From assembly GCF_014695575.1 (NCBI RefSeq), contig NZ_JACJOO010000067.1, forward strand, positions 1 to 64,000: DNA of 64,000 nt, written 5' to 3'. The position numbers were made by a program, and so were the translations under genes. Shown here in pieces: positions 46,177-54,956 of this stretch. Origin of the DNA: Leptolyngbya sp. FACHB-8. Lineage in GTDB: Bacteria; Cyanobacteriota; Cyanobacteriia; Elainellales; Elainellaceae. Within the stretch, counting starts at the first letter, position 1, and each line of letters begins with the position of its first letter. The notes under the pieces were generated by a model, which searched no databases, was not told the DNA's origin, and saw only the letters and a list, made by a program, of their open reading frames with translations.

Positions 46177-47364
46177 ATGGAAACGCTGACTCTGACAATA
46201 TCAGACGAAACTCTACGCGATGGCCAACAGCAGGTTGGGCTCTTTTTCGACCCCGACATCGAGCATACCCTGGCCCACGCCATTGCCCGCACTGGGGTTC
46301 ACCAAATTGCATTGATGCCCGCTGTCCACGCGAGCGAAGCAACCCTGGTTCGCTCCCTGATTCATGAAGGGTTGGGGCAACAAATTATTGCCTCCACCAT
46401 GCTGACAAAAACGGCTATTGATCAATCCGTTGCCTGTGGAGTGCGGCAAATTATCCTATTCCATGCCGTGAGCGATCGCCTCCTTCTCCTCCGTGACCCC
46501 GACCTGCGACAGCACCCCGCCTACCGCGACAAAACCCTGGAAGACGGTATCCCAGAATCTGTGCTGGAACAGATCCGCCAGGCCATGCTCAATAAAGTGG
46601 TGGAACACTTACGCTACGCCGACGAGCGCGGTCTGAAAATCTGCTTTGCTGCCGAGGATGCTAGCCGCACCGACTTTGATTTTCTGGTGGATTGCATCTG
46701 CAAATTCCAGCCCTATATTGAGCATTTTCTGCTGTGCGATACCGTCGGCATTCTTACACCGGAAACAACTTATCAGTGGATTTCTAACCTCCTCGCTCAC
46801 ACCCGACAAGCACCTCTGGCCGTCCACTTTCACAACGACATGGGCATGGCTCTAGAAAATACCATTCAGGCCGTTCGAGCCGGAGCCTGTGGCATCTCAG
46901 GCACCTTCGGCGGCATTGGTGAACGGGCTGGCAATGTTGCGCTGGAACAAGTTCTCCACGGCCTAAAGTGGCGCTTTGGGTGGGAAGTCGCCGGCATCGA
47001 TTACGATGCCCTCAATCACGTCACAGAATACCTGCACAGCCTCGGAGCCCGAGCTCATGCCCCCTACTCCCCGCAGGCGCAACGCCACGAAAGCGGCGTC
47101 CACGTTCACTCGTTATTGCGCGATCGCCACAGCTACTGCATCTTTCCCCACGTCGAACCTGAAATTTGGTTTGGCAAATGCAGCGGTATCAGCAATCTCC
47201 AGCACCTATTCGAGCAGCAGTTGGGGCAATCGCTCAGTCGCCACCAGTACGAGAGCTTAAGAGCAGATTTGAAAGCGATCGCCATGCAGCAAAAGCGATC
47301 CTTTTCTGCCAGTGAGGTTCTGGAACTTTTGGAGAATGGCACGTTGAAACTCCAGATGGCTTGA
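46177..47364 (+). CDS. DRE-TIM metallolyase, homocitrate/isopropylmalate synthase-like
   Basis: This 395-residue enzyme is of the HMG-CoA lyase-like TIM-barrel family, which condenses acetyl-CoA with a 2-oxo acid. The DETLRDGQQQVG motif (residues 9-20) gives the divalent-metal Asp and catalytic Arg, the metal-binding HFHNDMG histidines are in the middle, and GGIGERAGN follows. It lacks the C-terminal LeuA regulatory domain, so it is closer in size to NifV/homocitrate synthase or benzylmalate-type enzymes. Its substrate is not known. It is divergent from the PKS gene and could make a chain-extended precursor for it (speculative). Confidence 0.85.
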   Translation: METLTLTISDETLRDGQQQVGLFFDPDIEHTLAHAIARTGVHQIALMPAVHASEATLVRSLIHEGLGQQIIASTMLTKTAIDQSVACGVRQIILFHAVSDRLLLLRDPDLRQHPAYRDKTLEDGIPESVLEQIRQAMLNKVVEHLRYADERGLKICFAAEDASRTDFDFLVDCICKFQPYIEHFLLCDTVGILTPETTYQWISNLLAHTRQAPLAVHFHNDMGMALENTIQAVRAGACGISGTFGGIGERAGNVALEQVLHGLKWRFGWEVAGIDYDALNHVTEYLHSLGARAHAPYSPQAQRHESGVHVHSLLRDRHSYCIFPHVEPEIWFGKCSGISNLQHLFEQQLGQSLSRHQYESLRADLKAIAMQQKRSFSASEVLELLENGTLKLQMA

Positions 47365-47448
47365 AAGAAGGCACATGCAATTTCCAATGCAATTTCCAGA
47401 TTTCTGAAAACACTTTAGAAATCTAAACAACCCAAGTTCGGATTAAGA

Positions 47449-47489
47449 GCGTTTTGGAGTACCACATGATACGGGGTACTCCAAAACGC
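47449..47489 (+). terminator. Hairpin after the DRE-TIM gene
   Basis: Arms GCGTTTTGGAGTACC and GGTACTCCAAAACGC (perfect 15 bp, 11-nt loop), 85 nt past the stop codon. Confidence 0.6.
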
Positions 47490-47537
47490 CTATGCGTGTG
47501 CAACGCACAACGATCCCAAAAGTCCTTAGCCCGGTGC

Positions 47538-47584
47538 ATTCTTGTTGTGTGTGGTGTACTTTGCACACCACACACAACAAGAAT
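47538..47584. repeat. Hairpin repeat, TTGTTGTGT family, copy 4
   Basis: A 22-bp stem (47538-47559 with 47563-47584) with one mismatch and a TTT loop. The inner part is GTGGTGTAC-TTT-GCACACCAC, nearly the same as copy 1 at 697-743. Confidence 0.85.
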
Positions 47585-47658
47585 AGACCTCCTGCGTGAA
47601 TTGTTGCGCGGCTGCGCAACAATTCACGCTCTCAGAAATCGATTCATGCAGGAGGTCT
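47585..47658. repeat. Nested hairpin repeat
   Basis: Outer arms AGACCTCCTGC (47585-47595) and GCAGGAGGTCT (47648-47658) enclose a perfect 14-bp inner hairpin GTGAATTGTTGCGC/GCGCAACAATTCAC (47596-47609 with 47614-47627). A 20-nt unpaired stretch on one side makes it asymmetric, as if one palindrome had inserted next to or within another. It abuts copy 4. Confidence 0.7.
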
Positions 47659-47793
47659 AATGTGTAAACCCTGGAGAGACTAAGAACGACAAAGACATAG
47701 CCAAGACTAAAAAATGAGATCTTGATGAAGAAAAGTAAAGCAGGCCGAGCCCTTTGTATCGAAGTATCAAAAAAGCCGGCACCTCTCAAAACC

Positions 47794-47816
47794 GTAGCCT
47801 ATGATACGAATATAAA
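47794..47816 (+). promoter_or_regulatory. gifB promoter with overlapping NtcA box
   Basis: The NtcA consensus GTA-N8-TAC is met exactly at 47794-47807. It is followed 3 nt later by TATAAA (47811-47816), a good -10 element. An NtcA site in the -35/spacer region is the arrangement of NtcA-repressed promoters, as known for the gif genes. The expected start point, about 7 nt after the -10, falls at about 47823, the first nucleotide of the riboswitch. Confidence 0.75.
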
Positions 47817-47823
47817 CCAATAA

Positions 47824-47905
47824 ATCGTTCATCTCTCCGCTGGGCTGAGGCTCTGAGCAGTCGCGGAGAGACGGAAGTAGGGAACCCTCCCGAAGGAACG
47901 CGCCG
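47824..47905 (+). ncRNA. Glutamine riboswitch (glnA RNA type)
   Basis: The leader matches the cyanobacterial glnA-type glutamine aptamer. P1 is CGTTC (47826-47830) with GAACG (47896-47900). P2 is TCTCCGC (47834-47840) with GCGGAGA (47863-47869). The conserved strands are GACGGAAGTAGG and CCGAAGGAACGCGCC. A strong AAGGAGG site follows about 20 nt downstream, before the gifB start. In cyanobacteria this aptamer controls translation of the glutamine-synthetase inhibitor IF17. Confidence 0.93.
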
Positions 47906-47935
47906 CACCATGCTTCATCGCTTCAAGGAGGCAAC

Positions 47936-48487
47936 ATGAAACTCAAGTATCGCGGCGTTAGCTATGATAGTTCGCCCAACTCTACACTACTTAAAATTGG
48001 CCCAGTCCTTGCGAAAGGCCTGTACCGTGGCTTATCCGTTATGTTTCGGAGAGCTGAAAATGTTCCTGAAATGCCCAGCTACGAACTGAAGTGGCGTGGC
48101 GCTACGTACCACAGCGGTCGCCCGACTCCTATTACAAGCCCGGTTCCTGTCCCTGCAACAGTTCCTATTCCTGCAACGGTTCCCGTCTTTGAAGCGGCCC
48201 CAGTCATGGCACCCGCTGCCCCTATCGCGCTCGGTGCTGTTCCTGAAGTTGTTCCTACGCCCGCAGTCGAAGCTGCTGTACCTACCATGTCTATTAATGA
48301 TCGCTCCCGCAATCTGTTTATCCAACGCCACAAGAGCATGCGTCGTCGCGAACAGGACATGATGGTACGCCTTGCCGAGAAGATTGGTCTACCCATTGAG
48401 CAGGTAACGGGCTACGAAAGCCAGATCCAGGGAAAAATCCCCCATGACTTCGGTGGTTATGAAAGTAGCCATCGAGCCATGAGTTAA
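47936..48487 (+). CDS. gifB: Glutamine synthetase inactivating factor IF17 with N-terminal DUF4278 repeats
   Basis: A 183-residue protein. The N-terminus has two DUF4278-like units (MKLKYRGVSYD, 1-11, and YELKWRGATYHSG, 49-61). A Pro/Val/Ala-rich linker (about 62-117) follows, then a basic C-terminal domain (118-183) that aligns with the small GS inhibitor IF7: three arginines fall at the same spacing as IF7's key residues (R125, R138, R145), and the end reads IQGKIPHDFGGYESSHRAMS. It should bind and inactivate type I glutamine synthetase when nitrogen is plentiful. The NtcA box and glutamine riboswitch directly upstream support this strongly. The IF7 alignment is from memory. Confidence 0.85.
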   Translation: MKLKYRGVSYDSSPNSTLLKIGPVLAKGLYRGLSVMFRRAENVPEMPSYELKWRGATYHSGRPTPITSPVPVPATVPIPATVPVFEAAPVMAPAAPIALGAVPEVVPTPAVEAAVPTMSINDRSRNLFIQRHKSMRRREQDMMVRLAEKIGLPIEQVTGYESQIQGKIPHDFGGYESSHRAMS

Positions 48488-48587
48488 GTGTCTGTGGTGA
48501 GACAAACACTATCGCTGTAAGCGAAACACTCCAGCCGATTTCAACCTTCCCTGAACAACGGATTTTGAGCTTGCCGCGATAGTGAAT

Positions 48588-48617
48588 CGGGCCAGTGTGT
48601 TTCCACACACTGGCCCG
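48588..48617 (+). terminator. Intrinsic terminator of gifB
   Basis: Arms CGGGCCAGTGTGT and ACACACTGGCCCG (perfect 13 bp, loop TTCC), followed by TTTTCTT. It is the clearest Rho-independent terminator in the window. Confidence 0.92.
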
Positions 48618-48652
48618 TTTTCTTAATCTTGCGCACTACGTACACAGAACCA

Positions 48653-48697
48653 GACAGTTTATTTTTGAAAAGCGGCGCTTTTCAAAAATAAACTGTC
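48653..48697. repeat. Perfect hairpin, 21-bp stem
   Basis: Arms 48653-48673 and 48677-48697 (GACAGTTTATTTTTGAAAAGC) with a 3-nt loop GGC. It lies between the convergent gifB and pyrG genes. Confidence 0.85.
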
Positions 48698-48757
48698 CTA
48701 ACCAGATTGTATGAGTTTGTCTCTGCACCAGAAACGTGCAGACACAGGCCGAGACGT

Positions 48758-50883
<2,126 letters not shown>

Positions 50884-51315
50884 ATGAAGGCTTACGCACG
50901 AATCGCAGGAGCAGTGCTCAGCACAGCGGTTCTGCTGGGGGGTGGCTGGGTTCATAGCGCCCTCGCAGAAACCCTGCTAACCCAGGACGGCGCTTTAGAA
51001 GAAGGCGACAAGGTACTGCCTAGTGACAATAGCCTGTACGACGAATACACCATTGAAGGACAACAGGGACAAACCATTGTCGTCAACATGGAGAGTGAGA
51101 CATTCACTCCCTATTTAGCTGTTCTGGATCCCCAAAACCCAGATTCCTTTGTTCTGGGAGAAGGCGGCAACGTTCCGGGTACCCAAAGCTCCCGCCTGGA
51201 AATCGTGCTACCTCGCGATGGTCAGTTTCTGGTTATCGCCAATGGGATGGACAGCACTAGCCGAGGCGCTTACACCCTGGAAGTCAGCACTGGGGAAGCT
51301 AGCACAGGCGAGTAG
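50884..51315 (+). CDS. Secreted protein with a bacterial pre-peptidase C-terminal (PPC)-like domain
   Basis: This 143-residue protein starts at ATG 50884 behind AGAGGAG. A signal peptide spans residues 1-28, ending in HSALA. The mature part (LYDEYTIEGQQGQTIVVNME onward, ending YTLEVST) matches the PPC beta-sandwich found at the ends of secreted proteases and alone in many cyanobacterial exported proteins. No catalytic domain is attached. It is probably periplasmic or cell-surface, with unknown role. Confidence 0.8.
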   Translation: MKAYARIAGAVLSTAVLLGGGWVHSALAETLLTQDGALEEGDKVLPSDNSLYDEYTIEGQQGQTIVVNMESETFTPYLAVLDPQNPDSFVLGEGGNVPGTQSSRLEIVLPRDGQFLVIANGMDSTSRGAYTLEVSTGEASTGE

Positions 51316-51335
51316 TCCAACTCCGGTTACTTGTT

Positions 51336-51378
51336 ATATGGGTTGTGGGCTCCGTAAAGTATTGCTCACAACCCACAT
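51336..51378 (+). terminator. Hairpin after the PPC-domain gene
   Basis: Arms ATATGGGTTGTGGGC and GCTCACAACCCACAT (15 positions, two mismatches), 20 nt after the stop codon. Confidence 0.6.
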
Positions 51379-51400
51379 CTGTTCATAAAATCCAAACACC

Positions 51401-51433
51401 AATTGTGGGCAGCGCAAAGCGTTGCCCACAATT
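51401..51433. repeat. Hairpin with AAA loop
   Basis: Arms AATTGTGGGCAGCGC and GCGTTGCCCACAATT, 15 bp with one wobble, loop AAA. It shares the TTGTGGGC arm with the hairpin at 51336 and appears to be a related copy. Confidence 0.65.
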
Positions 51434-51486
51434 CTTTTGAACAAAAAACTTCATCCTATTGTGGCTTTAGAGCCGCAATGAAAATT

Positions 51487-51589
51487 ACTAGTACGCTGCG
51501 GCCTAAGTTTGCATACTATGTTTTTGTGTGGGGTGCGAAGCACCCCACACAAAAACATAGGTGATGGATTTCCGCCTCAGCGTACTAGT
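51487..51589. mobile_element. MITE-like element carrying TTGTTGTGT-family hairpin, copy 5
   Basis: Terminal arms ACTAGTACGCTG (51487-51498) and CAGCGTACTAGT (51578-51589) enclose a perfect 21-bp hairpin (51516-51536 with 51540-51560, loop GAA, core GGGGTGC-GAA-GCACCCC). Both ends contain TA at the junction (AC-TA-GTACGCTG), compatible with a TA target. The element is about 100 bp and non-coding. Confidence 0.65.
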
Positions 51590-51636
51590 TTATGTTTGAG
51601 AAGCCGCGCTTCGTGCGGCTTCTCAAACATAAACTA
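51586..51636. repeat. Perfect hairpin, 22-bp stem
   Basis: Arms 51586-51607 and 51615-51636 (TAGTTTATGTTTGAGAAGC...), with the inner GCGC-TTC-GTGC closing further. It overlaps the end of the preceding MITE by four bases and lies 30 nt past the rnhB stop codon, so it may terminate rne-rnhB. Confidence 0.75.
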
Positions 51637-51666
51637 CAGGGCTTTGAACCCGTAGGGCTACATCAA

Positions 51667-52305
51667 CTATGGTTGAAAACTACGGGTGAAAGAACGGCGA
51701 TGCTGAGGGGTTAGCCCTAGAGTAGCGATCGCCTGCCGATGCTTCTGAGTTCCGTAGCCCTTGTTTTGAGCCAGGTCATAGCCGGGATAGCGCCGGTCTA
51801 ACCGAGTAATTAGGCGATCGCGCCATACTTTCGCCACAATACTCGCCGCTGCAATCTCCACATGGTGCTGATCGCCTTTCACCACCGCTTCCTGAGCAAG
51901 TAGAAGTTGGGGAATCGTTTGATTACCATCTATACGACACAGGTCGGGAGTGGGACTGAGTCGGGCGATCGCTCGCTGCATCGCCAACAGAGAAGCTCTG
52001 AGAATATTCATCCGATCAATTTCACGAACCGATGCATACCCAATGTGGCACGCTGTTGCCTGGGAAAGAATTTCTCGGGCCAGGCTCTCGCGTCGAGCGG
52101 GAGTTAGCAACTTGCTGTCGGTGACTCCGGCTTGCTGAAGGGCGATCGCCGCCGCATCTGACAAAATGATGGCGGCGGCGACTACTGGCCCAAATAAAGC
52201 TCCTCGTCCAACCTCATCGACTCCCGCCACCCAGTTGATACCTTCTGTGGCAGGAGCGATCGTCAGTTGCAAAAACCCGTCAGCCTGACGGCGAGTTCGG
52301 CGCAT
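51667..52305 (-). CDS. rnhB: Ribonuclease HII
   Basis: This 212-residue enzyme removes ribonucleotides and RNA primers from DNA. The active-site acidic residues are D30/E31 in GVDEVGRG, the DSK motif, the Asp in RIDGNQ and the Asp of ASIVAKVWRD. It starts 5 nt after the rne stop codon on the same strand, an order conserved in cyanobacteria, so the two are surely co-transcribed. Confidence 0.97.
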   Translation of the reverse strand: MRRTRRQADGFLQLTIAPATEGINWVAGVDEVGRGALFGPVVAAAIILSDAAAIALQQAGVTDSKLLTPARRESLAREILSQATACHIGYASVREIDRMNILRASLLAMQRAIARLSPTPDLCRIDGNQTIPQLLLAQEAVVKGDQHHVEIAAASIVAKVWRDRLITRLDRRYPGYDLAQNKGYGTQKHRQAIATLGLTPQHRRSFTRSFQP

Positions 52306-52310
52306 GGGCC

Positions 52311-54377
52311 TTAATCATCCGATCCGCCGGACGCGGACGAACGACGACGACGACGACGGTTCGGAGCACCATTCTGCTCACTCGCATCAGATGCTTCAGA
52401 GTCGGCGGCGGGTTCAGGCAATCGTACAGGTTCCGGAGTTACGGGGCCGGGCTCCCAACCATTATCCTCATCTGCCAGAGCCACCGCTCCCCTGTAGTTA
52501 TAGCTATCGTCATCACCTTCTGTGTCGTTCATTACAGACACGGTCGGTGCGGTTGCCGGAGCCATACCGGGTAAGTAAACAGATACCACTGCCGATTTGG
52601 GATTTTTTACTGTATCTGGAGCCAGTACCAGAGGAGAAATTCCCATCATGGCGTACAGTTCCTGCTCCTCTGCGGTCATCTCAACCATAACCACTTCGGG
52701 TGGCTCAGCCGGAGGTTTTTCACGACGGCCTCGACCTCGTTCAGGACGCGGTTCTTTCACGACCCGCTCCCGTTCAATGGGTGGGGCAGGGAGTTCGGGC
52801 GCAATGTCATCCAGGGGTGACACAGGCTCCGGCAAACTCGGGGCCAGTTCCAGAGGACGCCCTCCTCCCAAAACGGGCCGAGGAATACTGTCTCCATTGC
52901 GAGCAGGCCGTCCACGACGACGACGGCGATCGCCTTTACCCCGATCCTGATAGCTTGGATGGCTAATCAGGCTAGCGGCCAAAGGCTCAGCCATCCCATC
53001 AGAGCCATAATCCACGCCACTATCCCAGGATTCGCGAGGCTCTCGGGGAATGATGCGAGGTTCCGCAGGAGTCACTTCGCGAGGTGGAGCGATCGATCGC
53101 CCACTACCTCCCGTATCCAGGGCATGCACGACGTCGTCCGATTCACTGGGCAGATGCACCAAATGCCCCATCCCACCACACGTTGGACAGGGCCGCCCAA
53201 AGAGTTCATAGATATTTTGTCCCTGACGTTTGCGGGTCAGTTCCACCAGACCCAACTCCGTCAACTGGGCGACCTGAGGACGGGCTTTATCTGCACGCAG
53301 AGCCTTCGTGAATTGCTCCAGTACCTGCAACTTGTCACGGTGGGAATCCATATCAATGAAGTCCACCACAATCACCCCGGCGATGTTGCGTAGACGCAGT
53401 TGCCGGGCAATTTCTGCCGCTGCTTCGCAGTTCGTCCAGAGTACTGTCTCCCGGGCTGTTGCCGAACGGGTAAAGGATCCAGAGTTAACGTCGATAACCG
53501 TCAGAGCTTCAGTACGCTCGATAATGATGTAGCCACCGGAGGGCAGATCAACACGGGGCTTGAGCGCCTCTCGAATAGCCGCATTCACTCGGAAATATTC
53601 AAGAATCGGAGCTTTTTCCCGGTGATGGTCAATCAGCACACCCTGAGGAGCTTTACCACCGCTCCAGTTCAACAGATGTTGCTTCACCCGCTTCGTGCCA
53701 TTGGGGGAATCCACCACGATCCGGTTTACTTCCGCACTATGCACATCCCGCAATACTTTTTGGATAAAGTCATCGTCCCGGTTCAACAGGCTGGGGGCAC
53801 GGCTGGTTAGGGCTTCCTGCTGGATGGTTTCCCACTGCCGTTGCAGTGCTTCCAGATCCTCGATGATGGCTTCTTCCGGAACACTTTCCGCTTCGGTTCG
53901 CACTAACAAACCCATACCGGCGGGTTTTACCAGGATGGCCAGAGCCCGAAGACGGTTGCGTTCATTTTCATTACGAATCCGACGGGAAAGGTTCACACCT
54001 CGCCCGAAGGGCATCAGCACCAGGTAGCGTCCGGGCAGGGTGATATTTCCAGTGAGCCGGGGGCCTTTGTTACCCGTCGGCTCTTTCATAATTTGCACCA
54101 GCACCTTCTGCTGGGGAACAAGCAGCTCGGTGATGGGAGCGGCGGCGCGCTTCAGACGGAGAGGCCCCAAATCGGAGACATGAATAAAGCCATTGCGCTC
54201 ACTATCCCCAATGTTGACAAAAGCAGCATCAATACCGGGGAGAACGTTTTCAACAATGCCTAAATAGATGTCACTGACCTGATGACTGCCCGTTGCAACG
54301 ATCAGCTCTTGTATCTGATCTTCAGAGAAGACCGCGGCTATGCGGTGCTGCTCTGCGATGATGATTTGCTTTGACAT
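52311..54377 (-). CDS. rne: Ribonuclease E/G
   Basis: This 688-residue endoribonuclease of mRNA decay and rRNA/tRNA processing has an S1 domain near residues 35-115 (IYLGIVENVLPGIDAAFVNI), the DNase I-like catalytic region with VIDVNSG and VVDFIDM metal-binding acids, and the Zn-link CPTCGG. The non-catalytic C-terminal part is Pro/Glu/Arg-rich and ends with RRRRRRSSA (674-682), the nonapeptide by which cyanobacterial RNase E binds PNPase. First gene of rne-rnhB, with a long leader that could allow autoregulation. Confidence 0.97.
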   Translation of the reverse strand: MSKQIIIAEQHRIAAVFSEDQIQELIVATGSHQVSDIYLGIVENVLPGIDAAFVNIGDSERNGFIHVSDLGPLRLKRAAAPITELLVPQQKVLVQIMKEPTGNKGPRLTGNITLPGRYLVLMPFGRGVNLSRRIRNENERNRLRALAILVKPAGMGLLVRTEAESVPEEAIIEDLEALQRQWETIQQEALTSRAPSLLNRDDDFIQKVLRDVHSAEVNRIVVDSPNGTKRVKQHLLNWSGGKAPQGVLIDHHREKAPILEYFRVNAAIREALKPRVDLPSGGYIIIERTEALTVIDVNSGSFTRSATARETVLWTNCEAAAEIARQLRLRNIAGVIVVDFIDMDSHRDKLQVLEQFTKALRADKARPQVAQLTELGLVELTRKRQGQNIYELFGRPCPTCGGMGHLVHLPSESDDVVHALDTGGSGRSIAPPREVTPAEPRIIPREPRESWDSGVDYGSDGMAEPLAASLISHPSYQDRGKGDRRRRRGRPARNGDSIPRPVLGGGRPLELAPSLPEPVSPLDDIAPELPAPPIERERVVKEPRPERGRGRREKPPAEPPEVVMVEMTAEEQELYAMMGISPLVLAPDTVKNPKSAVVSVYLPGMAPATAPTVSVMNDTEGDDDSYNYRGAVALADEDNGWEPGPVTPEPVRLPEPAADSEASDASEQNGAPNRRRRRRSSASGGSDD

Positions 54378-54956
54378 TCAGTTTCCTCAATACGTAGGGG
54401 GGGTACAGGAGGTAGCGCATACGGTTTGGGCACCTGCCTGATACGATGTAAAACCTGCATGGTTCGCCTAGAGAATAATCGGGCTTCTGAAGATGGGTAT
54501 AGCTCTCACTCAGCAAGGGGAGCGATCGACCGAATACCCAGCCGCTAGCTCAATCCAAACATTGACGGTTTGTATAACCAAGTCTGACCACACAGAGAAA
54601 TGTCTGCGGGAACCAGGCACCCAAACTGCCCATGGAGGTTGTAAAAATTCCTGCGGAAGCGAAGAATCACCCGACGCTTGTCGCCGATTGGTGCCGCTGG
54701 CACTTCAGGGGCGTTCAATTCGCATCAGCGTACTTTTGACTGGAATTATAGCGCGTGTCTGAAGATGTGCTGCAAAAATTGACAATCGCTGTGGAGCAAG
54801 TCAATTTTCGGCAAGGTTTGCTTCCGCCCACAACCTTGCATCCAGCATAGCTTGTCATTCCCCGCCCTGCCAGAGAAATCAAGGAAATATGTACCCTCCA
54901 ACATCTAGCGAGTACCGCAAATACAGCCGTGCTCGCTGATTCCAGGAAATTTGAGA
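54378..54956. other. rne leader/promoter region
   Basis: About 580 bp upstream of rne and downstream of the radical SAM gene. Long 5' leaders are known for rne in cyanobacteria and serve RNase E autoregulation. No clear hairpin family element is seen here, in contrast to most other gaps. Confidence 0.4.
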
